64,000 bases of DNA from Gigaspora margarita (GCA_009809945.1 WTPW01000081.1:106787-170786); one strand, 5' to 3'; counted from the first letter of the stretch, positions 1-12,711 are shown. A program made the numbers and translations. Notes: generated by a model from the letters alone, not told the origin.

Positions 1-420
1 TTTGTAATCAAATTTTTACTATGGAACTGAAATATTAAGCAAAAGATAATCTTTTTATATTAACAAGGTTCAAGGATTTATTGGGATCGTTTGTTATATT
101 TTATTATATTTATTAATATGAAAAATCGCGTCATGTTTGAGGATAAATGTATTATTTTGGCTAAATTAGAGTAATTAATAAGTTAGAATAAGTTATTTAA
201 GCTCATGATTTACATAATATTTTATTAATTTTTATTCGTTAAAGAAATTTTCGTATGTACCTTAATCATTAAAATATAAGAAATAATAAATTATGATAAA
301 TAATATAGTATTAAGTCCGCTAAATAATATCTTCAATTGCACTTGATAAATTTTTACCTCTAAAGCAATTATTCAATAATCTAAGCATTAAAATAATGTA
401 GGCAATAATTTGTATATTTA
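1..420. other. AT-rich stretch, no gene seen
   Basis: No long open frame, RNA gene or clear inverted repeat was found. It is plain AT-rich sequence up to a transposon-like end at 421. Confidence 0.5.
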
Positions 421-530
421 TACAGTCGCCCTCTCAAAACCTGTCAAAACTGATAACCTGCTTTAATCGGTCAAAAATTGATCCACCAACCCTATGAAAA
501 AAAACCATGTAGAAAACATATAGTAAATAT
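421..530. mobile_element. Solo end of a TA-inserting TIR element
   Basis: Starts TA-CAGTCGCCCTCTCAAAAC. This and the following 'gataacctg' resemble the ends of the intact element at 20396-20581. No matching right end was found nearby, so this is probably a truncated copy. Confidence 0.4.
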
Positions 531-614
531 ATAGTAAATATATAGAAATTTTAAAAATACACCGAAACATATAGAAAACGCCACAAAATATTGCAAACCT
601 CGTTTTTTTATCTG

Positions 615-1262
615 TATATGTTGTGCCTCAGATTAAAACTTGCGTCGGATTGAATCTGACGTACGTCAGCCCTGTAAGAAAAAGTGGCACGTGGTACGGT
701 CCAAAATGGCACGGGAAAAACAACCATTACGTGCCTCCGCAAAAAATTTCACGTGCAAATCACGGTCCACAAACCGTTCCTTCACTGCAATTTCCGTAGA
801 AAAACGTGCCAAAAATCCGTGCCAAAATCCGTGGATTTTGGATTAGTAAACTGCTGCAAAATCCGGTCCATTTACTGTTCAAAATTTACGGGTGAACGTG
901 CCAAAAATGGCACGGTGAAAAGAAACCATCCCGTACCACACGTGCCAAACACGGTGCACTATCCCGTGCCTTTCCGTTATTTTAGTGAACGTGCCAAAAT
1001 ACGTGTATTTTGGCTTAGTAAACTGCTGCAAAATCCGGTCCATTTGCGGTCCAAAATTCACGCGTATACCCGTAATGGCACGGATATCACACGTGCCACT
1101 TTTCTTACAGGGCAGATGACTATCAATTTTTGACCAGCATTAAATGATCGGCAACAACTGGCCTAAACTAACTGTTAACTTTGCCGTAATTTTACCCTAA
1201 CCCTAATCTAATTTAGGCCGGGTGTCATCTGACGCAAGGATCAATCTGAGGCACAACATATA
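615..1262. mobile_element. Non-autonomous TIR element, 648 bp
   Basis: Terminal inverted repeats of about 32 bp lie at 615-646 and 1231-1262; the shared outer part is TATATGTTGTGCCTCAGATT. A palindrome TGACGTACGTCA sits at 657-668. A telomere-like ACCCTAACCCTAA block is near 1194-1206. No transposase is encoded. A second inverted-repeat unit (670-1112) is nested inside. Overlapping small open frames here look like chance products of the repeats. Confidence 0.7.
670..1112. mobile_element. Nested TIR element with internal duplication
   Basis: Ends are CCCTGTAAGAAAAAGTGGC at 670 and its complement ending at 1112, differing by one A. The inside is rich in 'cacgtgcc' and 'ccaaaat' words. About 65 bp is directly duplicated (roughly 823-890 and 991-1055), both copies sharing 'ttagtaaactgctgcaaaat'. 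Confidence 0.6.
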
Positions 1263-1299
1263 TAATAAATGTGAGAAAATATACCAAAAGCTGCAACTT

Positions 1300-1574
1300 A
1301 GGCCAGACCAAGTTGATTATGTGTTTTACATTACCCCCCTCTCCCTCCAGGAGGGGGGGGGGGGGGGGGGGGAGGGAGGGGTGGTTCATATAGTAAAATT
1401 TTAAAAATTTTTTTTTAAAAAAATTTTTTCCCGATTTTTTCCGTGACTATATAAAATTTTCCGAAATATTCCGTAGTACTATATATATCTATCTAAATTT
1501 TTTTTACTATGAGGGAGGGGGGGAGCTCTGGGGGGGGGGTAATGTAAAACACATAATCAACTTGGTCTGGCCTT
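1300..1574. mobile_element. G-tract TIR element, copy 1
   Basis: About 40-bp inverted repeats (GGCCAGACCAAGTTGATTAT outward end) bracket 270 bp. Just inside each end are pyrimidine/purine tracts, including 20 consecutive G at 1353-1372. A second copy, in reverse orientation, is at 35113-35378. No coding capacity. Confidence 0.75.
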
Positions 1575-1963
1575 ACTATATATTTTCTATACACTGTATA
1601 TTTTTTAGATAAACCTTTTTATAGGGCAAGTTTGTTCCATAAGTAATTTCCGATCGCCTGTCATTTCTGATATGTCATCTTTTTAATTTTGCTTTTATAA
1701 CTTGAAAAGAAATAACTATGAAAAATAAATAGAATCAAATTTGTGTATAAAGTTTTAAATTTTGTAGAAATGTTAAATAAGAAAACAGAATTAGCTTAGC
1801 AAAAATTGCCAAAAATATGAAGTTTTTAAAATTATACATTTTAATTTAAAATAACTTTTATATTTAAAAAATATTTTTAATTTTTTAAAATTTTATGATT
1901 TGGTACAGGCACATTGTATTGCACCTCATATAATCTGGTATAATACAAAATCAAAACAATTAA
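1575..1963. other. AT-rich spacer, no gene seen
   Basis: No coding signal. A weak match to the 'aaatcaaaacaat' core module occurs at about 1945-1958, directly before the next element. Confidence 0.4.
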
Positions 1964-2173
1964 TGTTGCAGCTGATGCTGAAATTTCGACCTATTTTGAT
2001 ACAAATTTTTTAAAAATTTTTTTGGGTAATTTTGACAGTTTTTCTTAGGGTTGGGTTAGGGTTTAGGGTTAGAATTGAATATTAAAGAGTATAGGTGGAT
2101 TTTAGCAGGGCATATATTTTCAAATCGCGACCCCAAATTTCAGCATCAGCCGTTTTCAGCATCAGCTGCGACA
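1964..2173. mobile_element. Hairpin MITE with telomere-like block
   Basis: Ends TGTTGCAGCTGATGCTGAAA and its complement, flanked by the 5-bp direct repeat ATTAA (1959-1963 and 2174-2178). The right arm repeats the 'cagcatcag' motif twice. Tandem TTAGGG-like sequence lies at about 2046-2072. Confidence 0.65.
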
Positions 2174-2704
2174 ATTAATATGAACAAAAATTAAATATAA
2201 AGTGACTTAATAAGCAAGTTAAAAAATAAATTTTTTATTTTATTTAATTTTCATTAACTTCCTTCTAGGTGATGTTATGTACACAGATCAAAATTTTATA
2301 TATCCAGCACTTAAGCTATACAAATCGGGTAGTAAATATTTGATAACCACGTAGGATATATTACACATATCATAATGGGTGAAGATCCTTTATTTATTGA
2401 TTCGATAATGACTGATTAATCTTGAGTCAATATTGAATCTACATATTAATTTAAATTCGACTTGGAATCCACGAAAATTCTATTTACATGCAACATAAAT
2501 AGTCGGTTTACTTTTTAAATTATAGTGATAATGTAAATGCGAGAGGTTCCTGGTCTTCCATTAGTTTCTATTGGGCATATAAGAATTTTTCTTTGATTGA
2601 ATAAGAATAGATTGCTTGTAGCTTTCAAGTCTCCGATTCACACAATAAATTTAAAATAAATTAAATATAACAAGCATTAAAATAATAAAGTATACCGCTG
2701 GAAT

Positions 2705-3384
2705 CATTGTTGGTAAATAACCTGAAATGATCCATGTGACCTAAATGAATCGTGACTAGTCATTAGTCATTTCGATACTTAAATGGCATAAAATGTCATT
2801 TAACGTTAATAAAATCATACCCGAGTGATGAAAGGTAAAAACTTTTAAGTAATGATTTAATAAGTTCATCTAATCTGATGGCATGTTATTGAAATTCAAA
2901 AAACTGTAGTTAATGCAAACTATTAAGTTCATTATATCAGCGTGAGTTTAATAAAATCGTTTATTTATTGGTGAGGTTGATTACGAAACTTACTATTATG
3001 GGAACCTTCTTTTCTCATTCGTACCAATTTAATGAGATTTCATAAAAGATCTTCAAGTTTGTAGCACATATTTTTACATAACGTACTCATTATATTTACT
3101 TTATTCGCGTGATATAGTGGCAATTCGTACGTGCGCACCAATAATTATACAGTACCATATGTTATCCATCTTTAATTATAGAGCAATTACTAATACTTTG
3201 CGTAAATGTATTTTGTCATGTAAATTAATCGATTATATATAACCTGTAATCATTTTAAAATGACCACAGTTATTTAGTCACGAGTCAATTGCGAGCGGCC
3301 TAAAAAGTTTGAATGACCATAATGACCAGTCATTTTAAGATCATTTGTCATTTGAGCAAATGACTCGGTCATTTACCATCACTG
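2705..3384. mobile_element. Decayed hAT-like TIR element
   Basis: Left end CATTGTTGGTAAATAACC, right end the complement of CAGTGATGGTAAATGACC, with several 'gtcattt' words near both ends. The candidate 8-bp flanks match only partly, so the boundary is approximate. No transposase seen. Confidence 0.45.
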
Positions 3385-3529
3385 GTAGAATTAGTCAAAA
3401 ATAACGAATAAGTTACACTAAAATTTGTAATGAACTTTTTTTATTGTTAAAACTCGAAGATGTTTCATAAATATTGAATTACATATAAATTGATTTACGT
3501 AGTTTATGTTACAACTGACCTTGTGATTT

Positions 3530-3734
3530 ATTGCTCTTTGCAAAATAGTGCGACAAATAATTTCTTGAATCTTATGAATTCTGCATATTACCATTGTTGA
3601 AACAATGATAATAAGCAGAATTTCAACAAATGACCTTTATGAGCCATAAATGAATACTGTATATTTTCAATGTTTTAACAATGGCAATAGAACTCAAAAC
3701 CAATATTTGTCACACTATTTTGCAAAGAACGATA
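3530..3734. mobile_element. Hairpin MITE, about 205 bp
   Basis: Arms CTCTTTGCAAAATAGTG and CACTATTTTGCAAAGAACG form a fold-back; a smaller inverted pair around 'cattgttgaaac' is inside. No coding signal. Confidence 0.55.
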
Positions 3735-4310
3735 AATGATGGGCGAAGAATGATGTAATATAATTAGTCTAATTTGAGACAGGAATCATATGCTCCAATA
3801 GAAACGAGTGAGAAAACTATATTCCAATAAATGTGTAATGGTAAAAATTTTTTAGACGGAAATTGAGCAGAATATAGATAATATAATTTAGTCGCATTGA
3901 GAAATTTCAGAACATTGGCCGATTTGTCTTGAATCCAGAATCTACTAATTATAATTGAGAATCACCTTAGTATAAAGCGAATTTTCATAAGAACTACACT
4001 TGTCGGGCCTATATGGACAAAGCTACCAATTTTCATAGATTAAACGATAATTTTGGATAAAGAATATGAACTAATTCAGACTTATTGACGCAAAACATTG
4101 ACCAAATCTTTTTGTTTGATATAACACTTACTATAAATGTAAACCAAGACTTTTGTTTGATATAAACACTTAAATGTAATTATTTGAGGAGTTATGAGGT
4201 ACAGTTACAGTGTATTATAATTATTAAGGATCGAATATAATATCTGATATGTAGTACGAAGACCACCAGTATTCTATCAGTTATTTTCATGTGATTGTCA
4301 ATGTCTGTAT
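3735..4310. other. AT-rich spacer, no gene seen
   Basis: No open frame or inverted repeat that I can support. A short direct repeat of 'cttttgtttgatataaacac' type occurs near 4108-4170. Confidence 0.4.
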
Positions 4311-4404
4311 TACCGTAAATAGTGTCATTTTATAATTAACCTTAATTTAGGCCAAAAAATTTTCTAAATTTACACTTATGGGCGTTATTTGAGAATTTAC
4401 GGTA
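4311..4404. mobile_element. TACCGTA MITE, copy 1
   Basis: 94-bp element bounded by TACCGTAAAT and ATTTACGGTA, with 'ccttaatttaggcc' in the middle. The same layout recurs at 17396-17513 and 21206-21324, which supports a real small family. Confidence 0.6.
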
Positions 4405-4910
4405 TTATACAAAATTTTCTTTTGTGAATATCATGTCTTCTAAACAGTGGTTGCTCATTTTACATAACATCGTTCTTCTTATCGAGAATGAACCCCTGCT
4501 AATGCAATATAATAAAGAAAAGCTTTTATTATAAAAATTAACAAAATTTACTATGAAATATAACCAAATTAATAAACTTTTTTTTATTGCAAAGGTCAAA
4601 TAAACTAAGAAAATGTTAAATGTAAGATCTAATAGACGGGTTAAAAAAAATAATCGATTTAGTAGATTCTTAAAGCCATAATACATATACAACCTTGTAT
4701 TTATCCAAAATATTAAAGATTTTGAGCTAGATATTGAATATGTAATAGTTATATCCTAGGCAGTTGGTTATAAGCAGAACTACATAACTCGAATTTTACT
4801 CCTAGCTCATAAAAAATATTGTCATTACTACAATTTAACAAATGCAAATTAGTAATCATATATTCAATATATGAGTATAAAATACAAGGCACTATCTATG
4901 AGTAAATTTT

Positions 4911-5129
4911 TTGTCTCAGTTTTCTAACAATTTGCTTATAAAATTATCTTCATCTTTGATTGTAAATACTATTGTCAAATGCATTACAAATTGGGATGTA
5001 TTTATTAAAATAGGAAGAATCTGCTCACCAGAAAACCAAAATACTTGTGAAAAATGTAATAAAAAAGGCCATAATATACAAACTTGTATTTTTGATGCAG
5101 GTAGAAAGAAATTTTATTACAATACTTAA
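4911..5129 (+). pseudogene. Small ORF with a CCHC zinc knuckle (fragment)
   Basis: The 72-codon frame opens with TTG, not ATG. The nearest ATG (4898) is in another frame and stops after nine codons, so this is more likely a 3' exon or the remnant of a larger gene. It contains one clear CX2CX4HX4C knuckle, CEKCNKKGHNIQTC, at about residues 44-57. The 'GHNxxTC' form is common after the catalytic part of Mutator/FAR1-type transposases and in other nucleic-acid-binding proteins, but no catalytic domain is visible upstream. Function unknown; a TE remnant is the likeliest reading. Confidence 0.4.
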
Positions 5130-5498
5130 TAGAAAATTGCATTCATATAAACACAGCCTTTATGCTATACATTTAAAAATTACATTGAAATGATTTTTAA
5201 TTCAATGTAATGATCTTTTGTTAAAATAAATTTGTATAATTATTATTTTCTTTCATATTTTTTAATATATATATACAGTAGGGTACCATAGGACCTGGAT
5301 AATTCTAAAAAAGGTACAATTACTAAAACTGAACATGATTTTATTAAATTTGACCATTTTTTTGGCCAAAACCTTTCTAAATTCTGGTCAAAGTAAAATT
5401 TAATTTTTATTTTGGGCCAGAGTTAAAAAAAAGTTTGGGCAAAAAGGTGAACAAAATGTCTGAAAATTTCTATTTGTGCCTCTATTAGTATTATCTGG

Positions 5499-5686
5499 GG
5501 CCCTGGTTATAGATGCTTTTGATGCAACTGATAAAGCCTGATAAAACCTTGATTCAATTTGATAAAATATAAGTTGCATCACTGATGCATGCCACATGAT
5601 ACAACTTAAGTATATGTTTTTAAGGGTCATGTAAACAGTTGCATCCAGTCATGTAAGTTGCATCAGGCATCATTAGTCCTGGTGCC
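5499..5686. mobile_element. Small inverted-repeat element related to the GATGCCTGA family
   Basis: Imperfect arms beginning near CCCTGGTTATAGATG and ending near CATCATTAGTCCTGG. The right half, 'gcatcaggcatcatta', matches the ends of the larger elements at 24819-25655 and 27695-29255. Confidence 0.45.
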
Positions 5687-6026
5687 ATGTTATTATGAAC
5701 ATTTTTTTTAAAAATTATATCAGACCAAATAAATATAATATCAATTTAAAAAAGTATATAATTAAATCTAAAGCTTTTAATAAACAAGTAATCATAAACT
5801 TCTATGCAGTACTTTTTAGAATAATTAAGTGTAAAAAAATTTTAAAATTTTTGGTTGTATTATTTGCTAATTTTTAATATAAATTTAATATAATTCCAAA
5901 AATTAATTTTTAATATATATAAAAACTAATTTTTATTAACAACTTGAGCTTAATTATTAATAAAAATATCAAAATTTTTAAAATTTTTTAAAAAATTTAT
6001 TAATTACTAAATATAGTAATTTATTA

Positions 6027-6510
6027 ATGTCTCCAGGTTGATAACATAGTGGTTATGTGTCAGAAGGTTGCCAGTTCAATTTTTAGTGGCAACAAACATG
6101 TAAATCTATGCTATAGGTCTTATCATATTGGGAATTGAAACACTATATGAGCCAGGGACACAGATATAGTGCTGCAGTAGTTGTAATCAAAACCCTGGGG
6201 TTGTTCTTAAGTCAAAATTGTCAATTTGAATAACCAAAGTACCAAAGTTATGAGACATATTGAGAGGCTGAAGTCTAAAAAAATATTCAAGAACTCATAG
6301 CAAGTGTCTGGACTGCAATCTATGCCAATAGATTTCTGACTGGAGCAGTACCAGTGGGCTTACTGGGAGGCATAAGGCTTAGTGCAACAACCCTACCTGG
6401 GCACTAGTGGAGTTGCCAGGTAGTCACCTATGTTAATAGTAGAACATTATTACTGTACTTGTACTTTAATATCTAATAAAAGTAGCACTTGGTTGTAAAA
6501 TGTCAAAAAA
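6027..6510 (+). mobile_element. tRNA-derived SINE, copy A
   Basis: A box-like TAACATAGTGG at 6042-6052 and B box-like GTTCAATTT at 6074-6082 have normal tRNA spacing, but no cloverleaf forms. The following 'tgggaattgaaacac' segment matches the minus-strand copy at 53445-53610. The 3' limit is a guess, placed at the A-run near 6510. Presumably transcribed by RNA polymerase III when active and mobilised by a LINE. Confidence 0.55.
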
Positions 6511-6648
6511 AAGTAATTTATTAATTTTAAATTTAAATTTAGCCTTAATATTTAGAATAATATTTAATTTAAAATTTTTTAAAAATTTTTAAAAATTTTT
6601 ATACAGAACATATTTTAATTAATAATGATTATATTTAAGAGAGTTATC

Positions 6649-8119
6649 ATTCATTGCCAGTGCGATGCATCGCCACTCCGATCAACCAATTGGGATGCAG
6701 GATCAGGTGTAATGTGAAATCAAAGCAAAACAATCTTTTTTTAAAAAATTGCTTCTATCTTAAAATTTTGACTAAGAAACTATACGTTTTTCTTGACAAA
6801 AAAAATTTCTTGCGAAATTTTGGGTTAGGAGGACCTTTTAACTTTTGCCCTGCCAAACCCTAACCCTAATTGTAATGTGGCCACTATTTGCTTTGTTTTC
6901 ATATAGGCAGATTTGACTCCAATCACAAAAAATGTGATTATTGCAAATCCAACATTGATTGGTTGATTTTTATTGAATACATAGCAAATATAGGGCTATG
7001 TAAAAACAACCGGTACCTTTTTTTCTAAATATACTATAGTCTGAAATTTTATATTTAGATTCAGCAAGACCTTAATTTCAAAGATCCTAAAATCATTTTT
7101 CAAGATCCTAAAATAGTTATGACTTCTACTAGTAACAATGCCGAAGGTTCGCCATACAATACATTGTGTAGTACATAACAAAAATTTTAAAGAACACAGA
7201 ATAGGTTCAATATTGTAATATAAAATTTTCATATTTACATTCAACAAGACCTTAGCTTCAAAGATCCCAAAATAGTTTTTCAAGATCCCAAAACAGACAT
7301 AACTCTTACTAGTGACAATGCTGAAAGGTTCGTCACGTAAAAATATAGTTAGAACCTTCCCAGATAACTTATTTATAGACTTTGACATACTTTTTGTGAA
7401 TATAATGGTTCACTACTAAAAAATACCAATTTTGATTATTTTTTTACTTTATAATAATGTTGATTCTTATTAATCTCTGAAAATTATCATAGTCTATTAG
7501 ATATTTATCAAAATTAGTTGACAAAAAAGATGTCAAACATTGTAGATAAGTTTAATTTTGAAGAACTTTATAATATTGTATTAACAAATTAATTTAATTA
7601 TAATAATTCTAATACTTTATTTGTTATGTCTTGTGTGTTAATTAATTTATAGAAGCTAATTGCCAATGTAGATTTGATTTAGATCAAACGCGTATATGAC
7701 ATTGTTTTTAAACTAAACACCCTAGTAAAGGTGGTAATAACGGAAAAATAGAATAGAATTGCTGTTTTAAAATATAATTAATTATTAATTACTAAAAATA
7801 AGCTTCACTAATAAAAAAAAATACCTATTAAAATTTGATAATAAATGATTTATTCGTATATCGATCTTTATTACTGTATTAATTTGATTGGTTGGCAATC
7901 ACATTTTTGATCACGTTTTGATTGACGTATCATGCAAATATCACATTTATTGATTTGATTGGTTAATTATCATGTTTTGATCATCGTGTGTGACACAATA
8001 GAATTTTGTGACAATATTGAATGGAGTCAAATCCGCCCATATGTGATTATTGTAAAATCAAAACAAACAAAATGATTGGTCGATCAGGGGGTAGCAATGC
8101 ATCGCACTAGCGATGAATG
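6649..8119. mobile_element. Telomere-core TIR element, interrupted
   Basis: Ends ATTCATTGCCAGTGCGATGC and its near complement at 8100-8119. Inside the left end come 'ggatcaggtgtaatgtg' and, near 6856, ACCCTAACCCTAA. The right half is split off by the element at 6901-8042. Shares its core with elements at 18921, 27877, 30431, 31846, 42127, 53716 and 55765. Confidence 0.6.
6901..8042. mobile_element. TIR element nested in the 6649-8119 element
   Basis: Inverted ends GGCAGATTTGACTCC (6906) and GGAGTCAAATCCGCC (8023), with several 'gattggttg' and 'atgtgatt' words near both ends. It contains a roughly 180 bp direct repeat: 'ttcaagatccaaaat'-like segments near 7060-7130 and 7240-7310. Small open frames inside are not convincing genes. 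Confidence 0.55.
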
Positions 8120-8768
8120 TTAAAAATCTATATTTAATTTACTTAATAAAAAATTAACTTCTAAAATATAGTAATCATAATAACTAATTTTTAGGCATTA
8201 CTATTTTTGTACTTGTGTGAGATTACACAAAATTACATAATCTTAACTATTTAAAAGTACTGCATAGAATTTTACGATTATTTTTTTGTTTAAAAGCATT
8301 AGATTTAATGAGTTTATTATATAATTTTTAAATTAATATTATGTTTATTTAGCTTGATACAATTTTTTAAAAAGTGTCTATAATAATATGGTACCTCCCT
8401 GTATATAATATATATTAAATAAATAATTAAATGCTTATTACAAATAAAATTGATAGTCGTATATTATTTCTTTAAATACAATTTCATATGAGGAAAGTGA
8501 TCTTTGCAATATTATGGCAAAACGATCCCGTGATTACATTAGGACCGTATTTGTAATATTTTCAAAAATTAGACCTTTATAAATAAATATTTTTAAGTTG
8601 GGCCCTCATTCATAATTATTTTATAATTTGGGTCTCGATGTGTAAATTCCCCTAAATTTAATCAGATTTACAATTAATGATGTGCTGTTCATATGAAATC
8701 TCAAGTTCTTTTCTTTTTTGCATACAGTTTGTGGAAATCTGAATGACTGATAGAAACGATTAGCAAAA

Positions 8769-8940
8769 ATTTCGCGCGTATCGTATGTATAGAGCATATA
8801 TTTAGTTATAATGTAAAAGGTTTATCACAATCATGATGCATATATTTTACTTGGTAAAATCTCGCGCGTATCGTATGTATAGTGCATATAATTAGTTATA
8901 ATGTAAACCAATCATGATGCAATATATTTTACTTGGTAAG
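8769..8940. repeat. Tandem duplication, about 90 bp x 2
   Basis: Two copies starting TCGCGCGTATCGTATGTATAG and ending in 'attttacttggtaa' lie head to tail, about 90 and 82 bp, differing by a small deletion. No coding signal. Confidence 0.75.
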
Positions 8941-9321
8941 CGTACCAAGCATTTGAAAATCTGTACTTTGCCAATCACTAGGCATCTTACATGTGTTAAA
9001 TGACTTTTTAAAGCAAAGGTGTATACTCAAAAATGACACATTTCAAATTAATTAATTTCTTATGTATGTGATGTAAATCAACTCAAATAAATAAATAACG
9101 CAACTAAGAATTTGTAATTGATCAGAAAAGTATATATTGTCAATGTTTATGATTGTAAGATATATTGTTTTCAAGCCTTTTTTTATTTGTAAATGGTATC
9201 ACATTTATGTATGACGTAAATTTTAGTCCTCATAAAATATTCCTTAAAAAGAAATTTAAAATAATTAAAATTTTGATATATTTGAAACATATATTTTCGT
9301 TTAATTTAATATCTATTGCTT

Positions 9322-9462
9322 GGTTATTTATTTTACTATGGCGTAAGAGTAATTATTAAGGATAATAAGGTTATTTATTTTACTATGGCGTGGGAGTCAC
9401 CATTGAGGATAATAAAGTTATTTATTTTAATATGGCGTAGGAGTAATCATTAAGGATAATAT
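9322..9462. repeat. 47-bp tandem repeat, three copies
   Basis: Units start at 9322, 9369 and 9416, each reading GTTATTTATTTTACTATGGC then 'gtaggagtaatcattaagg'. The 64-codon open frame ending at 9359 overlaps the first unit and looks accidental. Confidence 0.75.
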
Positions 9463-9795
9463 CCTGAATTGATTTTCATTCGCAAAAAAGTTACTTAAAA
9501 CTGAAAACAAATTGAACACGGTAAATACTAACTTGAATGCTTTTATATACTTACTATACACGACAAATGAATAGTGATACGGGCTGATGCAAAACTCTCA
9601 GATAGAACTTGCTACAAAAAAAAATTTACTCTGACCGGTCAACTAGACCGACTACAATATATAATTAATAAATTTTCAGTCAATTATTTGATCACTATTT
9701 TACATAGTTTTACTCTGATAATTAAAATCTGTATTTCACACTATGAATTTGCAGGACTATTCACATAAGTATTTTAAATTTATATTTTTATATTG
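9463..9795. other. AT-rich spacer, no gene seen
   Basis: A short open frame (9574-9768) has no recognisable domain and was not called. Confidence 0.4.
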
Positions 9796-10008
9796 AAATC
9801 GGATTAAAATGAAATGTGGGGTTCTATTTAATCTTTTAAAACCCACTTATATTTGTTTAATCTAAACTCTACCCTAAAATTAACCTCTAACCTTAACATC
9901 TAACCCTAAAAAATTCGCCCCAAAAATTTTATTTTTCGGTGGCTTGTCAATTTTTTTTATACAGTATATACTTCATTTTAATCTGATTTCATTTTAATCC
10001 GCCACATT
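9796..10008. mobile_element. GGATTAAAATGAAAT MITE, copy 1
   Basis: Left end GGATTAAAATGAAATG, with the complement present twice near the right end. Degenerate CTAACCCTAAA blocks lie at about 9868-9910. The copy at 55262-55437 shares the interior 'aaaacccact', 'taaccctaaaaaa' and 'ccccaaaa' in the same order. Confidence 0.6.
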
Positions 10009-12711
10009 TATTATTAAATTTTAATACACCTATACGTGCATTGTTATATCTTATGACTGCTGCAAATGAAGAACCGTCAACATGTGAAATTGCTATAAAA
10101 ATATACAAATTTCACACTTCATAAAATCTAGGGACAGTAGATACTTTTTATTATGTATTTATCAACAGGTAACGATTTATGATCTAGATGTGTGCATAAA
10201 TTCAGAAATATTTATTTATCATTTCGTTTAAATAAGTAAAATTTATAAGGAAACTTCTTTTGTCATTTTAATTGGTTCTCTCGGTCTTTTTTTTTTGTGT
10301 TTTTTTTTTTCTTTTTTTATTATGCTCGTGAATGTGCATGATTTCGAAAAATGCGCATTAATGGGCATAATTCCAAAATCCATATTTTCCCCATCATTAG
10401 GCATATTGTTTTTTTATCATCCCTAATATAACTATACGCTTTGTTTCGCTTCATTTCTTGTATATAACATAAACTATGCTGTACAATAAATTTTATCGAG
10501 CAAAAAAATTTGACCACATTTCTGTCATAAGGATGTGGGTTAAGAAACGACTCACCCGTTACAAATGAATATTATACGCATCGTACTCAAAAAAAAAAGG
10601 ATAACATGTACGTTTTCATTTAGTATTAATAATTACAAATTTAATGAGTTCATTAAAAAATATGTATAAATTACATCGTTAATTTGAATAAAGTTCAGTT
10701 ATCATAACGTAGAGAAAGATTGTATGATAAACTTTTGTTTTGAATGCTTTTAGCTCGATATGAAAATGAAATTTTGAATTATGTCAGTCGCTATTTATAG
10801 ACGTAAGAATACGATCTTCCAGTTTAATAATTCAGAAATTCTACAAGAAAAATAATAATATGGCTACTATTAATTAAATGACCTAACACCAATGATTTGT
10901 ATGAATTCTATAATCTGTCCAAAGGTACTAATATGAAAGAATGAAATGAAAAAAGGAAGGACAATAAGCCCAATTGAAAAAAATTCTTAAATGGGCTGAG
11001 ACAAAATTTAAAATAATAAAGGACGTATCGTCATCTGCTTAACATAGCTTTAAAAACATAAATTTTTAAATCGCTTAATTTTTCATTTGTACGATAAAAA
11101 ACAAATACAGCGCCTCAAAATAAATATACCTTTCAGGTTATTCATTGAGTCACTATTAGCAATATTGTGCAACATAGAATCTGAATTGATTCCATACAAA
11201 GTATTCTATTTCTAGATGTATGCAAGGTATTATTGATTGATGATTTAAGCGTTGTACGCACATGTTGAGGCACTCCTTAAAAAGGCTGCTAGTTAATAAC
11301 CAATAAAATACCGTGCTAAAACAAAATGGCCCTATTGAATTGATCATTGATTGAGAATTCGGAATGAAAGATCAATAGTTTAATATTTCATACAGGATTG
11401 AATCCTCCTTGTTCAGTGTTGGCTGATAACCTAAGGTATATCATTTTTTTATAGCGTATAAATTTTTGATAAGGCCATATTAAACGAATTTTTTGTTATG
11501 ATTCTTATTATTAAAAAGTCACAAAGTGGTATCAACCTTCGTTATATAAAATGACCTATAAATAGTCATTAAAGGTCATATATGTTTTTTAAGATCGTTG
11601 GCCAATATTAGATTGGTCGACTTTAGTTAAGGGTTTGGGTTTATTATTTAATGCGGTATAGAGCACCTTAGCACTAATGCAACAGTGGCTTTTAATAATT
11701 TTATTTTCTATTTTTCTTAACAGATAGTAGAATACTACATTTTTCTACCTTGCTAAATATATTGATCATAATTAAATGACAGAATATATGAAAAGAAATA
11801 CAAAAAATGGTAGATCATCCATCACGAACTTGTTGATATGAGTAAACGACTTATTATCACCGCATAGCGAAGTTTGTTTTTATTCATTAAATAATTAATA
11901 ACTTTATTGTCTTTAATTATAGCTACTTTTACTAAAGTCACTTTTTTATCCTTTAATCTATATCGTAAATAAAAAATAATGCATATATTTATCTATTTTC
12001 TGTTTAACTCAATCAACAATATTTTATACTTATCAACATAATGAAAACACTAAATTAACATACCAGATATAATAATAAGACTGTCATTCCTAACATGAAA
12101 TTAAATAATTACAATAAAGTTCTTCTTTAAAAACATAAGACATAACTTAACACTAGAATAATCGTCTTCCTGGTATTTATTTCAAAAATTCATGCTTATT
12201 AATGTATTATGACATAGCTAATTAAAAAAATAAGATAAATTGTATTTTTTGCTAGTGAAACAATACTTCTCAAAAGTTTTTAAAGTGTACTAGGTACTGT
12301 AATAGGGCTCGCCGTTAAATAATGAGCTATATAGTAAGAATTGTATGCAAATACAGTGAGACATCTTTGGATGCATTCTGCAAGGGACACATGCATTTAG
12401 AGAACAGTAAGAAAAGTGTATTTATGAGGACAAGTATATATAGTGTTTGGACAAGAGTTTGAGAATGAAATTAGAGAGGTTGTACATTTAGAAAATGTCC
12501 ATTTAGAAGGTTCGCTGTATATTACAAAACAAAGGTCATTGTCTCATCTACGAGACCAATCATTTAAAAGTGTCAATTCTTAACGATTTAGGAATTTTCA
12601 TTGTGTGAATAATGACCAAACCTTGAAATCATGTAAGTTTGGGCACTCCGTAACATTAAACGACGAGTTGTATTTGATGTATGAAAAATACAAAACCGTC
12701 ATTAAGCTCGT
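10009..12711. other. 2.7 kb AT-rich DNA without supported genes
   Basis: Contains a poly-T run near 10288-10318 and a few short open frames of 60-65 codons with no motif. A CAGTGTTGG word at about 11416 looks like a hAT end, but I found no partner. Multi-exon genes with very short exons cannot be excluded by eye. Confidence 0.4.

Larger units (their letters stand above)
5276..8401. mobile_element. Composite TA-flanked TIR element, 3.1 kb
   Basis: Left end CAGTAGGGTACCATA (5276) and right end TATGGTACCTCCCTG (ending 8401) are inverted and flanked by TA on both sides, the pattern of Tc1/mariner-type insertion. The inside holds at least three further repeats (5499-5686, the SINE at 6027, 6649-8119), the last containing another. 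No transposase ORF. Confidence 0.6.

Noticed and set aside
684..1133. 149-codon plus-strand open frame
   Set aside because: It runs through the nested inverted-repeat element with its duplicated segment; composition follows the repeats and there is no domain.
2046..2072. True telomere or interstitial telomere tract
   Set aside because: Too short and degenerate, inside a hairpin element, and repeated in many other elements; treated as an element motif.
6996..7388. 130-codon minus-strand open frame
   Set aside because: It is made of two direct repeats inside the 6901-8042 element and shows the same peptide pattern twice; likely an accident of duplication.
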